From positions 85,132,827-85,196,826 of the forward strand of contig CM060892.1 in the NCBI GenBank assembly GCA_030762935.1: a DNA stretch of 64,000 nt. The letters are read 5' to 3'. Shown piece by piece: positions 57,301 through 64,000 of the stretch (positions are counted from its first letter, which is position 1; every line of letters begins with the position of its first letter). This DNA comes from Hymenopus coronatus (taxonomy: Eukaryota > Arthropoda > Insecta > Mantodea > Hymenopodidae). A program made the position numbers and the translations under genes. The notes under the pieces were generated by a model, which was not told the origin of the DNA, ran no database searches, and saw nothing but the letters and a program-made list of their open reading frames with translations.

Positions 57301-58410
57301 TTCTGTTATTAATCTGTATAAAACTGGGCACCAGTTCTCCAAATTATTTTATCAGTGAAGAATGAAATTTAATGATTAGTTTCTAATTTTGGAAGAAAAA
57401 TGACAATATCACTTCTTGTTAACATAGAATCATGAGCTTTGATGTTTCAGACAAATATTTTTAAATAAATTATGACATAATGTTTAGCTACTAATAAAAG
57501 ATGTGTAGATGTTTAAATAAACACACAATATGTGCATATTTAATGTTGGTATAATGAATTATATGTATATATGCACAATTAGCAGCCATGTTCCTAGTGG
57601 GCCTCGAGTGGCACACATTCATACTTGTCATTTTTTCAATTTATTTTTAGAATGGATTTTAAATTTGATTACAATGGGGTCAGGGAATTTGTTGGGCCAC
57701 TAGTCATAAAGTTTTTTACTCAAATTTATTTTTATTTACTACTAACTATATTGTTACAAAAAATGCATTGTTCTTTAAATAATTTTACACCAACAGCTTA
57801 CAGATTTATCTTGAACTGGTTTAGTATACTATGCTATGAAATTAGACTGTAAAGCTGCACGAGGTAAGTATTCAATAATCAATTTGATTAAGAAAGCTCC
57901 AAAAAGGGCACAACTACTATGCTATCACCAACACCAACTCCGCAGTTTCGGATATTCTCCGATACTTTTCGCAATTTTTTTGCGTGTACTTAAGGTTTAC
58001 CACGATATTGAAAGCCCTAAGCCTAACCCGGGGATGATTTTTAAGAGATGAATGGAGCAGTTGCAGACTTGTGCGGAATGACGACAAAGCGCAGTTGGAG
58101 GGTCAATCCAATCTAGGACCCCAATCATACGCGTGACAACTGAGACAAACTGCAGTTTTTAACAGAAAAATGAATGGATTTATCACATTACATTGTGCAG
58201 AAAATGTAAATGCGCATCACATATTCTTTTTTTTTTTTTAACATAAACACTAATTTTTATATATATGTACTTACCTTGATATGTTACATCTAATTCCCTC
58301 ATTCGTGATAGGTGTCTTTGTAAATCATCGGGAAGATTTTCAACACAATCTAAATAATTTTCCACGTAAGTGGCCGAATATAAGGCTTCAACAGCAGCTT
58401 GATTTAACAT
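44679..58410 (-). CDS. ING1/ING2-type inhibitor of growth protein, three exons, complete
   Basis: Whole-gene entry; coding exons on the - strand are 58410-58275, 54331-54128 and 45343-44679, giving 334 residues with phases conserved. ING proteins are nuclear subunits of histone acetyltransferase or deacetylase complexes that read H3K4me3. Residues 1-113 form the N-terminal ING helical domain. Residues about 115-250 are a low-complexity Gly/Ser/Lys/Gln linker. The PHD finger (about 261-305) has the C4HC3 ligands and the aromatic cage positions (SYGEM, EWFHF, KGKW). A basic tail follows. The [10 protein letters not shown] and GDEKLQIIQ signatures place it with ING1/2 rather than ING3, 4 or 5. 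Human ING1 and ING2 are about 280 residues; the extra length is in the linker. Introns are 3.9 and 8.8 kb. Confidence 0.93.
45344..46490. other. ING intron 2, left end
   Basis: Upstream of the acceptor the frame stays open for 64 codons, but the ING phase and family match begin only at 45343, so it is treated as intron. The rest is AT-rich with no feature. Confidence 0.6.
46495..46625 (-). repeat. SINE fragment, S2 type
   Basis: agccatactaaggactttta and caggtttgaacccacaatct match the S2 copies at 53545-53735 and 62560-62830. Confidence 0.65.
46640..48610 (+). mobile_element. LINE ORF2 remnant interrupted by a mariner
   Basis: + strand: [11 protein letters not shown] and [16 protein letters not shown] (reverse-transcriptase thumb side), then [20 protein letters not shown] (conserved region between RT and RNase H). 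After the mariner at 47411-48306 it continues [17 protein letters not shown], the RNase H start. The order is normal for an R1/LOA-like LINE, so the mariner inserted into it. Confidence 0.7.
47411..48306 (+). mobile_element. Shortened mariner nested in a LINE
   Basis: Ends: left gaaggtgtgtcaaaaaatta; right, reversed, gagggtgtatcaaaaaataa. The N-terminal transposase region reads [33 protein letters not shown]. The C-terminal part ([10 protein letters not shown], later [12 protein letters not shown]) is in other frames with stops. At about 0.9 kb it has lost the centre. A short S2-like piece lies at 47515-47600. Confidence 0.7.
48610..48735 (+). repeat. SINE fragment, S2 type
   Basis: aacagaggacaatagatttt, gctttctttgggacgaaagt and gccgttggtcccatgtcat are the + orientation of the family; compare 60700-60865. 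Confidence 0.65.
48740..50275. other. ING intron 2, unassigned
   Basis: A-rich stretch near 49066-49082. No family recognised and no ING exon found in it. Confidence 0.45.
50280..50600 (+). mobile_element. Tc1/mariner-superfamily transposase C-terminal remnant
   Basis: [15 protein letters not shown], then [12 protein letters not shown] and [20 protein letters not shown] match the DDE_3-type transposase end ('FQQDGA.AH', 'SPDL.PCDFYLWG.LK..VY...P....EL'). The third Asp is changed (SCEF). Confidence 0.7.
50600..50735. mobile_element. Half copy of the 16203-16745 foldback family
   Basis: Contains ttttagtgtgccta and, towards its right end, gcggagagaggcaacgacag and taatttaataaccctat. These match one arm of the 16203-16745 element in the same order. 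Confidence 0.65.
50740..51615. other. ING intron 2, no feature
   Basis: AT-rich; nothing recognised. Confidence 0.5.
51618..52405 (+). repeat. SINE (S5 type) split by a MITE
   Basis: Left part 51618-51747: tRNA-like head with ggtctgattcctgattg and body ttgctcaggattattccctt, as in the intact copy at 33078-33335. Right part 52332-52405: cagctgacatgaccttagat and gttaaaggtagcata, its 3' end. The insert between is at 51751-52328. Confidence 0.75.
51751..52328. mobile_element. PIF/Harbinger-like MITE with TAA target site
   Basis: 578 bp. Inverted ends: left agcctggtttacaacaaccg...aatggtaac; right, reversed, aggctcgttcacaataaccc...aatggtaac. TAA flanks it on both sides (51748-51750, 52329-52331). 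A 3 bp TWA duplication with such ends is usual for PIF/Harbinger. No transposase frame. Confidence 0.75.
52690..52995 (-). repeat. SINE, S1 type
   Basis: cacccccaggacttacaagc, gaatggtgggggaaacctga and gggatcaaattctggccacc match the 12500-12830 copy in the same orientation. Confidence 0.78.
53545..53735 (-). repeat. SINE, S2 type
   Basis: gagaccttttctttcacatg, gaagccatactaaggatttt and gtttgaacctgcaatcttgg, ending in ctaaccactaacaccatgga. Orientation as at 29195-29430. Confidence 0.75.
53740..54127. other. ING intron 2, right end
   Basis: AT-rich with a short (ATT)n near 54015; nothing else seen before the exon 2 donor. Confidence 0.5.
54128..54331 (-). CDS. ING exon 2: second helix of ING domain
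   Basis: Acceptor tttttaacccacag and donor gtgagt on the - strand. The peptide runs [20 protein letters not shown], then [20 protein letters not shown] and [20 protein letters not shown], ending YRNLG. This matches the second half of the ING dimerisation/helical domain of ING1/2. Phase 1 at the end. Confidence 0.92.
54332..55050. other. ING intron 1, no feature
   Basis: No coding or repeat family recognised. Confidence 0.5.
55060..55230 (-). repeat. Dispersed repeat 'D', fragment
   Basis: cagagggctcaacacaattt, ggtgaaatctctgtattgca and gggtggaatgcaatacttct match the end blocks of repeat D near a short CA tract, as at 26020-26210. Confidence 0.62.
55675..56110 (+). repeat. Dispersed repeat 'D'
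   Basis: tatttcacccaaaaattaga, atcaagatttcaccagatat, gagactcccggaatcc and the later tttacatgacaaataaaatt give the same block order as 26850-27330. Confidence 0.72.
56111..58270. other. ING intron 1, right part
   Basis: AT-rich. A stretch around 57840-58140 is less AT-rich but I recognise no protein or RNA family in it. Confidence 0.45.
58275..58410 (-). CDS. ING exon 1: N-terminal ING domain
   Basis: It starts [20 protein letters not shown] and includes [18 protein letters not shown], the hallmark of the ING family. In the reading frame just upstream of the ATG there is a TAA five codons away, so this is the first possible start. Donor gtaagt follows, and the exon ends one base into an Ala codon. 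Confidence 0.93.
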
Positions 58411-58946
58411 CTTGATCTTTAGCGATTACCCCTAAATATTTTGAAATTCAAATGAAGGTACTCATTCTAGATATATGCAATCTAAAAAAATAGCCTTTCT
58501 AAGCTTGAATTCACCCGTTAAATTTAAAATAACCTGTAAAAACGTCACGCACACCATCATACTGAAGCTAAGACATGTTTGTTGATTTGTTGCTATGTTA
58601 TAATAGCGCTACCTATGGATAAAGTTTTAAACGCTTTTAAAGTTTTGTTTGTCATTTGTTATTTTACAGCTTACATAAATTTAAAGAAATTGATAACTAT
58701 TTGTTATTTAAAGATAAGAAATATTTTTATTTTGTTTTTAATTTCTTTAATAGCATCGTAAATTTCCAAATACAGGCTACAAAATTCCTGCACCTGTGTG
58801 ATGTGCGGGCGATCAACCAATAGGCTGCTGTGTACGACATTCAACTTGTATATTTGCCGCCTTTTTTGACGGTATAAGAAAACAGAGCAGAAAGAAGCGT
58901 TGTAAGTTGAGATTCCTCGCTGTTAATAACTAAATATTTAACAACA
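58411..58946. promoter_or_regulatory. Likely bidirectional promoter between ING and the next gene
   Basis: The two start codons face away from each other across 536 bp. The right half has a higher G+C content and contains a CCAAT box (58817-58821) and a TATA-like tataa (58873-58877), about 70 bases before the + strand ATG. No clear TATA box is visible on the ING side. Promoter function is inferred from position and motifs only. Confidence 0.45.
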
Positions 58947-59002
58947 ATGACTTCTACAAGTTTCAACGTTGGTATTGGAGGAGTAGACAAGAATACAAGC
59001 AA
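58947..59002 (+). CDS. First coding exon of a Jupiter/HN1-like gene (tentative)
   Basis: ATG at 58947 opens MTSTSFNVGIGGVDKNTS followed by two bases and a consensus donor gtaagt. The context caacaATGa fits an insect start. The short Thr/Ser-rich start ending in 'KNTS-' just before a splice site resembles the first exon of Jupiter/HN1 microtubule-associated proteins, where an 'RVLRPPGGG' exon follows. That next exon is not found in the remaining 5 kb. Only 18 complete codons support the call, so another gene with a similar start is possible. Confidence 0.45.
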
Positions 59003-60695
59003 GTAAGTAATGCCGAACCGTACTTTTTGCGGGCATTGTTGTAGCAATAATAGTTCGGGTGGGGTCAATGAGTTTGATTTTGTATGCAGGGATTCTTGTT
59101 ACCTATCCTTGGTTTAGAGTGCACGTTTCTGAATTATCAATCCTTGAATAAATCACTATGTACTGAAGTGCACACTCCTTTATGTTCAATTCAGAATTAT
59201 AGCAGAAATTGCTTTTATCGCTCATAGAAATATTGTGTCTGCAGGTTATGTACTTCAAGGTTAGAGTTCATATAAAGGTTTCTTTTTGTTCTAGTAGTAA
59301 GAGTACAGTTTGTTTATAATTAAAATCTCTTATGGTAATCACGGTTTTCGCGCCCACCTTTCTTACACCCTTACGATGTTTGTAAGTTCCATTTTATAAG
59401 AATGTTTAAGAGGACAAACTGGTTTTAGAGGCTCTACAATTTTCACACATATACACATACCAAAGTACATTTATGGGTCAATAGTTCTCGAGAGTATCTC
59501 AAATTATAGCTAGCCCACGTGTGTATTTCACTTCAGTCTTTTGTGTGCCTGAATACAAGAAATCAGTAAATAGGCAGAATAGAATGCTTCTACTCTATAT
59601 GTGTATTATGAACTTAATTTTGTCACTAAATTATTATATTTGTTTGCATATAACCCCCAGCAATAGGTTTGTCTTAGGCATTGAATTACAAATAGAAGCT
59701 AAAAAGTAGTTCATAATTTTTTGTTGCTAACCAATAAGTGTATATTGCACTTTAGAGTAATGAGTGTAATCCATTATTTGTAGAATCCAATAGAGGTGCC
59801 ATCTGGAAAGCTATGCAGTGCTGATTTTTTGGGGAAAAATAATGGGGCCCAGGTGTTGATCATGATCGAAATTCTCACCCTGAATATTATATAACTTTGT
59901 TTTCCATTTGTACATTGTTTCAAACATTTGTATATATGTGTGTTTTCTGTACCTACTGAAAAAACAGGAGTTATTTTCATATATAAGGTGCATTACAAAT
60001 GCTGGGAATTTGTTAAAATTATCTGTTTTGATAAATGTGAGGTACCATTAAAATCTTTCTCTTGTGTTTGTTGTATCATTGTGAGTTTCCTTTATTCCCC
60101 TTTCTAGCTCTCCAATTATTTTGTGCCTCTTGCTATCTTTTTATCAAATTTAAGCCTATGCTTTCTACCCTAGCCCTACTTAAGTCTTTCTTTGACTTTC
60201 AATTTTCTTTTTCTTAATTTTTGGTATCTAATACTTTTTACTTACACTTCCGTTTCTCTTTACCTTACTCGTGCAGCACTTATCTTGATTAAACCCTATT
60301 TTACTTTTGTCTTTACTCTTCTTTTGACCCTCCCTATTCTCCTATCTGTACTGTTCTATCTTTTCTCTGTCTAGTCACATACCCTCTTATGTCTGATTCT
60401 ACACCGCTTCTTGTTCTCATGTCTCTTGTCCTCCCTATTTGTATGTCATTGGCCTGGCATTTTGTCCTTGCATACCTGCATCTCATTTTCACTCTACTTT
60501 CTCACCCTTTTCTTTCTGCCCAACAATCCATTGTATTGCTTTTCTCTTTGTGCACCCATTTATAGCTCCCAATCTTTATTTTGTCTTCATTTCTTGCCCA
60601 TTTTCAGCTATTTTATGTACTGCTCCTTTTCCCCTGTTTTTATTTGTTTACCTCTTTTCCACTTTCTGTTACTGCCGTTGTCCTCCGGGTCTGGG
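59003..60695. other. First intron of the third gene, pyrimidine-rich part
   Basis: Opens with the gtaagt donor. About 60060-60680 is strongly C/T-rich on the + strand, producing long but meaningless open frames. No second exon recognised. Confidence 0.5.
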
Positions 60696-60699
60696 GAAT

Positions 60700-60865
60700 A
60701 CATGCTAACTTCTGGTTCCCAAGGTTGAAGTTCAGAGTTGGCAGAGGGCAATGGATTTTTTTGGCTGTAAAAATCCCTAGCATGGCTTCCTTATGGAAGA
60801 GAGGTAAAGCTATTGGTTGTGTAGTACATTTATGGTACATAAAAGAATGGGGTCCTGAGAACATT
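60700..60865 (+). repeat. SINE, S2 type, + orientation
   Basis: catgctaacttctggttccc, gcagagggcaatggattttt and catggcttccttatggaaga are the reverse complement of the 62560-62830 blocks. Confidence 0.72.
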
Positions 60866-61329
60866 AGCAGTTAAAGATTGTTTACCTCCTGTACATCCTG
60901 TTTGATGCTCTTCCTGATGTTTTTACCTTTGTCATCATTTCTGTTCTTTGCTTCACTACTGCATATATACTTCTGTTGTGTTACCATTGGTCCATAATTA
61001 AAATTAATTTTAAAATACTTTCTATTTTAATATATAATAATAACATATAGCTTATCTTAAATTGAACTTCTATGGTTTGTTATGTGCTGCATTTAAACAT
61101 CTGATTTTACATTTTCTATGTGTAGCATGTTGTTAATGAATTTAAAACAAATGCTGTTAGAAAATGTTCAAATAAAAACCGGACACATAGACTTGATTAT
61201 ATTTTGTTCTTCATTGTTGACATATTTAAGGCATTATAAAATGAAAGAATATTTATTTAAACAAGTGATTGTTTTATTCAGAAGCTTAAATTACACTGAA
61301 TTACAACAATAGAAGTAAAAGTTTGGTGC

Positions 61330-62340
61330 TGGTGAGAAATCTTGAAAGGATGTAAAACAATAAAACTTTTATGAGGAGATTTTTAGATGCTTAAAACATA
61401 AAAAATGCACTTTAATAAGGTGCGTTACCTCTTCTTGCTTGAATGAATGAATTCATACATCTTGGCATGCTTTCTATCAGGTTAGTAATGGCTTCGTGAG
61501 GAATATGCTCCCATTCTTCAAGAAGTGTTCACCTCAACTCCTGTAAGGTTTCTGGTCACTGCAGTCTTGTTTTACATACCATTCCTACATTTTACGTATA
61601 TGTTCAATAGGATTCAAGTCGGGACTCCGTGCTGGTCATGGTAAAACATGGATTCCCACTTCCTGGAGATAATTTCTGACAGCATGAGCAATATGTCTGT
61701 GTTCATTGTCGTGCATTAAAAGAAAATTATTGCCAATAAATGGGCCAAATGATACACCTGGGTAGGCAAACATTCATTTATGTACCTTGAGCTGTTAGAT
61801 TTCCAGTTTCTACAAAACTAACCATTACGAGCATCCAAACCATCACTACACCACCTTCACATGGTAACTTTTGGGAAATGTAGCATTGTGCAAATCATTC
61901 TCCACTCTATCTCCAAACCCTTTCACATCCATCAGGTGTGTACAGTTTGAAATGGGGCCAACCTGTGAACAGAACACAGCTCTACTATTCATTTCTCAAA
62001 TCCCTATGATCATTTGCAAAACCCAATTGCTTGTTTATTGGATATCAGTTCACTTGCTTTCAACCTTTATCTAACTGTTTTGACTCAAATCGGGTGTTCA
62101 TGCATGTTAACAAATTGCTGAGCTACAGTTGTAATTGGCAGTTTGCATTTCCAAAGAACTGTCAACACCATATACCGTCTTAATTTTGATTTGTGGCTCT
62201 CGGATCCTGAACTTGGTCTTCTGGTATATTCTTATGTCTCTCTAAACTGTTTTATAGCGTCATAGATTGTGCTTCTAGCTATATTCATCATATTTGCAAT
62301 GTTTTTAAGATAAAATATGACATCCCTACTTACCTCACAT
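61330..62340 (-). mobile_element. Decayed Tc1-type transposon
   Basis: On the - strand: ALRNRH-like NANCQLQLQLSNLL at about 62150-62110 (second helix-turn-helix region), and near the end of the protein LQELR, LLEEWEHIPHEAITNLIESM and PRCMNSFIQARRGN at about 61550-61420. These are diagnostic for Tc1-family transposases, which end '...LIESMPRRC...GG.T.Y'. The catalytic middle is broken by stops. Confidence 0.75.
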
Positions 62341-62559
62341 GTAAAGATAAAGAAATAATGATAATGAAGCATAGAATTATTAACACAAATTTTCTTTTCC
62401 TGAGAATTTCTATATTTAACTGCAATAATTACACATGTTTGACTCTTGTTTGTAAATTAAAAAACATTTAGCATTAGCCTATACATCTCCGTGATGACAA
62501 GCATGCACATGATATTTTTAATAGGCTAACATATTATGAAATGTAAATGGCGTGTTATT

Positions 62560-62830
62560 TATGGATGCTCTTTAACTACTCTGGTTTTCGGCGTCCCATT
62601 CTAAATTAGGTGTGAAAGACCACTTAATTTTGCTCAGAGGCCTCTATCAGGCTTGAGGTGCTTTTGCATGCCGTAAATTTACGACACAGGACCAATGGCT
62701 TTACTTCCCTTCCAAAGGAAGCCATGCTAAGGATTTTTACACCCGAAAAAAATCCATTGTCCTCCGCCGGGTTGGAACCTGCAATCTTGGGTATATGAAG
62801 TTAGCATGGTAACCATTACACCACATAGGG
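62560..62830 (-). repeat. SINE, S2 type, longest copy
   Basis: tttatggatgctctttaact, gaccaatggctttacttccc and gaagccatgctaaggatttt, then a reversed tRNA-like head (gttggaacctgcaatcttgg, ggtaaccattacaccacata). Confidence 0.8.
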
Positions 62831-62876
62831 CGACAAACATATTACAAGGCAAATATAAAAGTATTGGATTAATTGT

Positions 62877-63046
62877 TTTTTCACACAAGCCATGTGTAGG
62901 GCAGGAGTTGGATAGGTAGAGTCAGTCTGAAAAATTCAATGCCATAGCTGGGATTTGAACCACAAACCAAATCCCGGCTATGGCATTGAATTTTTCAGTC
63001 TGACTACCTATCCAAATCCTGTCCTACACACAACTTGTGAAAAAAC
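62877..63046. repeat. SINE-derived hairpin (two S4 heads in inverted orientation)
   Basis: Arms 62877-62957 and 62968-63046 are near-perfect inverted copies (gaaaaattcaatgccatagc against gctatggcattgaatttttc) around a 10 base loop. Each arm is the tRNA-like SINE body also present singly at 63220-63325. Confidence 0.85.
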
Positions 63047-63219
63047 AATACAATACCAATTGACCATAATAGTTGGCTATACTACGAATCCTGGGACTTA
63101 AGTACTTGCAATTGTAAGTCGCCATTGGGGTTGTCATCTCAAAATAATTTGAGAACACCTTGTGGTTTACCAGGAACATTACGAGTCAGTTGAGAAATTC
63201 AATGTTATGCCAGCATGTT

Positions 63220-63325
63220 GTCATGGTGGCTCAGTGGCAGAGCAGTTAGCTAGAGATTGGGAGATCTGTGGTTCAAATCTGGCTATGGGATTGAATTTTT
63301 CAGTCTGACTCTACCTATCCAAATA
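63220..63325 (+). repeat. tRNA-derived SINE, S4 type
   Basis: Head tggtggctcagtggcagagc, B-box tggttcaaatctgg, then gaatttttcagtctgactct. Related to 21510-21615. Confidence 0.7.
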
Positions 63326-63329
63326 TAAA

Positions 63330-64000
63330 AGAGTCCCTGAGTTTAGTTAAAAAGTTCAGCCACTAGTGCACTGCTCTTTTGTTCTGCAACTATTACAGGA
63401 TGTTTAGAAATAGAGACCAATTCATATTTTTTTTTTTTTTTTTTTGCAGTTTTTTTACTCTTTCTGCCATTTTAAAATAAGTAATTAATACTTGTTAAAT
63501 TGTTGATTTGACAACCTTGTAATCACACTTTTGCCCTCATCTTTTGCATATGTGTAATGGTCCAGTTGCTAATAACTGGCTGTAATGCAAATCAGGTGGT
63601 GAAACCATGAACAGCATATCTGTCACTCCGAATCTCTGCTCATAGTTGCTGTGCATTCTCCCGAGTGGTTATGGCATCCATATCACAGAAATCATTCCAT
63701 ATTTCTGGTCTGTTTTGTAGCAGCTCTCCATATCTTCTTGTATTTGGGAAAAGTGGATCAAATCAGAGCTCAATGTAGAATTTCCCTTTGACAAGTATAT
63801 ACATACACCAGGCAGTTTGGGATGAATTTTGAGAGATATTTGTTGAAATAAATATGTAGAATCTCTCTTTTACAAGTGTATACATACAACAGACGGTTTG
63901 GCATGAATTTTGAGAGGTATACCTAGTACTTCGTTGAGATAGTTTTAGATATACATTTTATTGCCTTGTAAATATTTTTTATGTGATATTTTGATCAAAG
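63330..64000. other. Right edge, unassigned, possible transposon end
   Basis: acaggatgtttagaaataga near 63398 looks like a mariner-type end, but no partner end is in the window. A - strand frame at about 63760-63610 (RPEIWNDFCDMDAITTRENA) was not recognised. Confidence 0.35.

Noticed and set aside
57836..58051. Basic 71-residue open frame on the + strand
   Set aside because: No recognised motif, no clear splice context, and it lies in the first ING intron on the opposite strand.
60190..60730. Overlapping open frames rich in Phe, Leu, Ser and Cys
   Set aside because: They come from a C/T-rich tract, occur in several frames at once and match no family that I recognise.
1..64000. CRISPR arrays, operons, bacterial insertion sequences or integrated virus
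   Set aside because: The tandem repeats are microsatellites or local duplications, genes are intron-split, and no viral structural or replication genes were recognised.

Overview
This is a 64 kb piece of an animal nuclear genome. It has widely spaced short exons with GT/AG introns, most of them 2 to 9 kb long, AT-rich DNA, many microsatellites and a dense load of decayed transposons. The mix of mariner, Tc1, hAT, Penelope-like and non-LTR elements with tRNA-derived SINEs points to an arthropod with a large genome. A cockroach- or termite-like insect is my guess, and it is only a guess. I see no bacterial, viral or CRISPR features.

Three host genes are supported. (1) On the + strand, from the left edge to about 40.2 kb, nine exons encode the last 487 residues of one multidomain protein. 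The first five hold the C-terminal half of a Lys2/NRPS-type thioester-reductase domain, with its YxxxK motif. The last four hold a complete classical short-chain dehydrogenase/reductase (SDR) with [12 protein letters not shown] and YxxxK. Splice phases match at all eight junctions, including the one between the two domains. The parsimonious reading is one fused enzyme of the A-T-R-R type, with adenylation and carrier domains upstream of the window. This is the architecture of the fungal glycine-betaine reductase ATRR. (2) On the - strand, 58.4 to 44.7 kb, three exons encode a complete 334-residue ING1/ING2-type protein with a PHD finger. Genes 1 and 2 converge. (3) On the + strand at 58.95 kb there is one short first coding exon that resembles the start of Jupiter/HN1-type microtubule-associated proteins. 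It is divergent from ING across a 536 bp gap that holds CCAAT and TATA-like sequences.

The rest is intronic or intergenic and mostly repeats. They include at least seven separate Tc1/mariner-superfamily insertions, several with recognisable inverted ends and TA target sites; two hAT remnants; a Penelope-like element with a GIY-YIG region; LINE reverse-transcriptase and RNase H pieces; and about nine SINE types or heads. There is also an unclassified ~0.9 kb repeat with eight or more copies, two large foldback elements, one SINE-derived hairpin, and a PIF/Harbinger-like MITE nested inside a SINE. Where seen, the transposase frames are broken by frameshifts, stops or lost catalytic residues.

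The most notable item is the thioester-reductase/SDR fusion gene. Its substrate cannot be read from this window, because the adenylation domain lies to the left.
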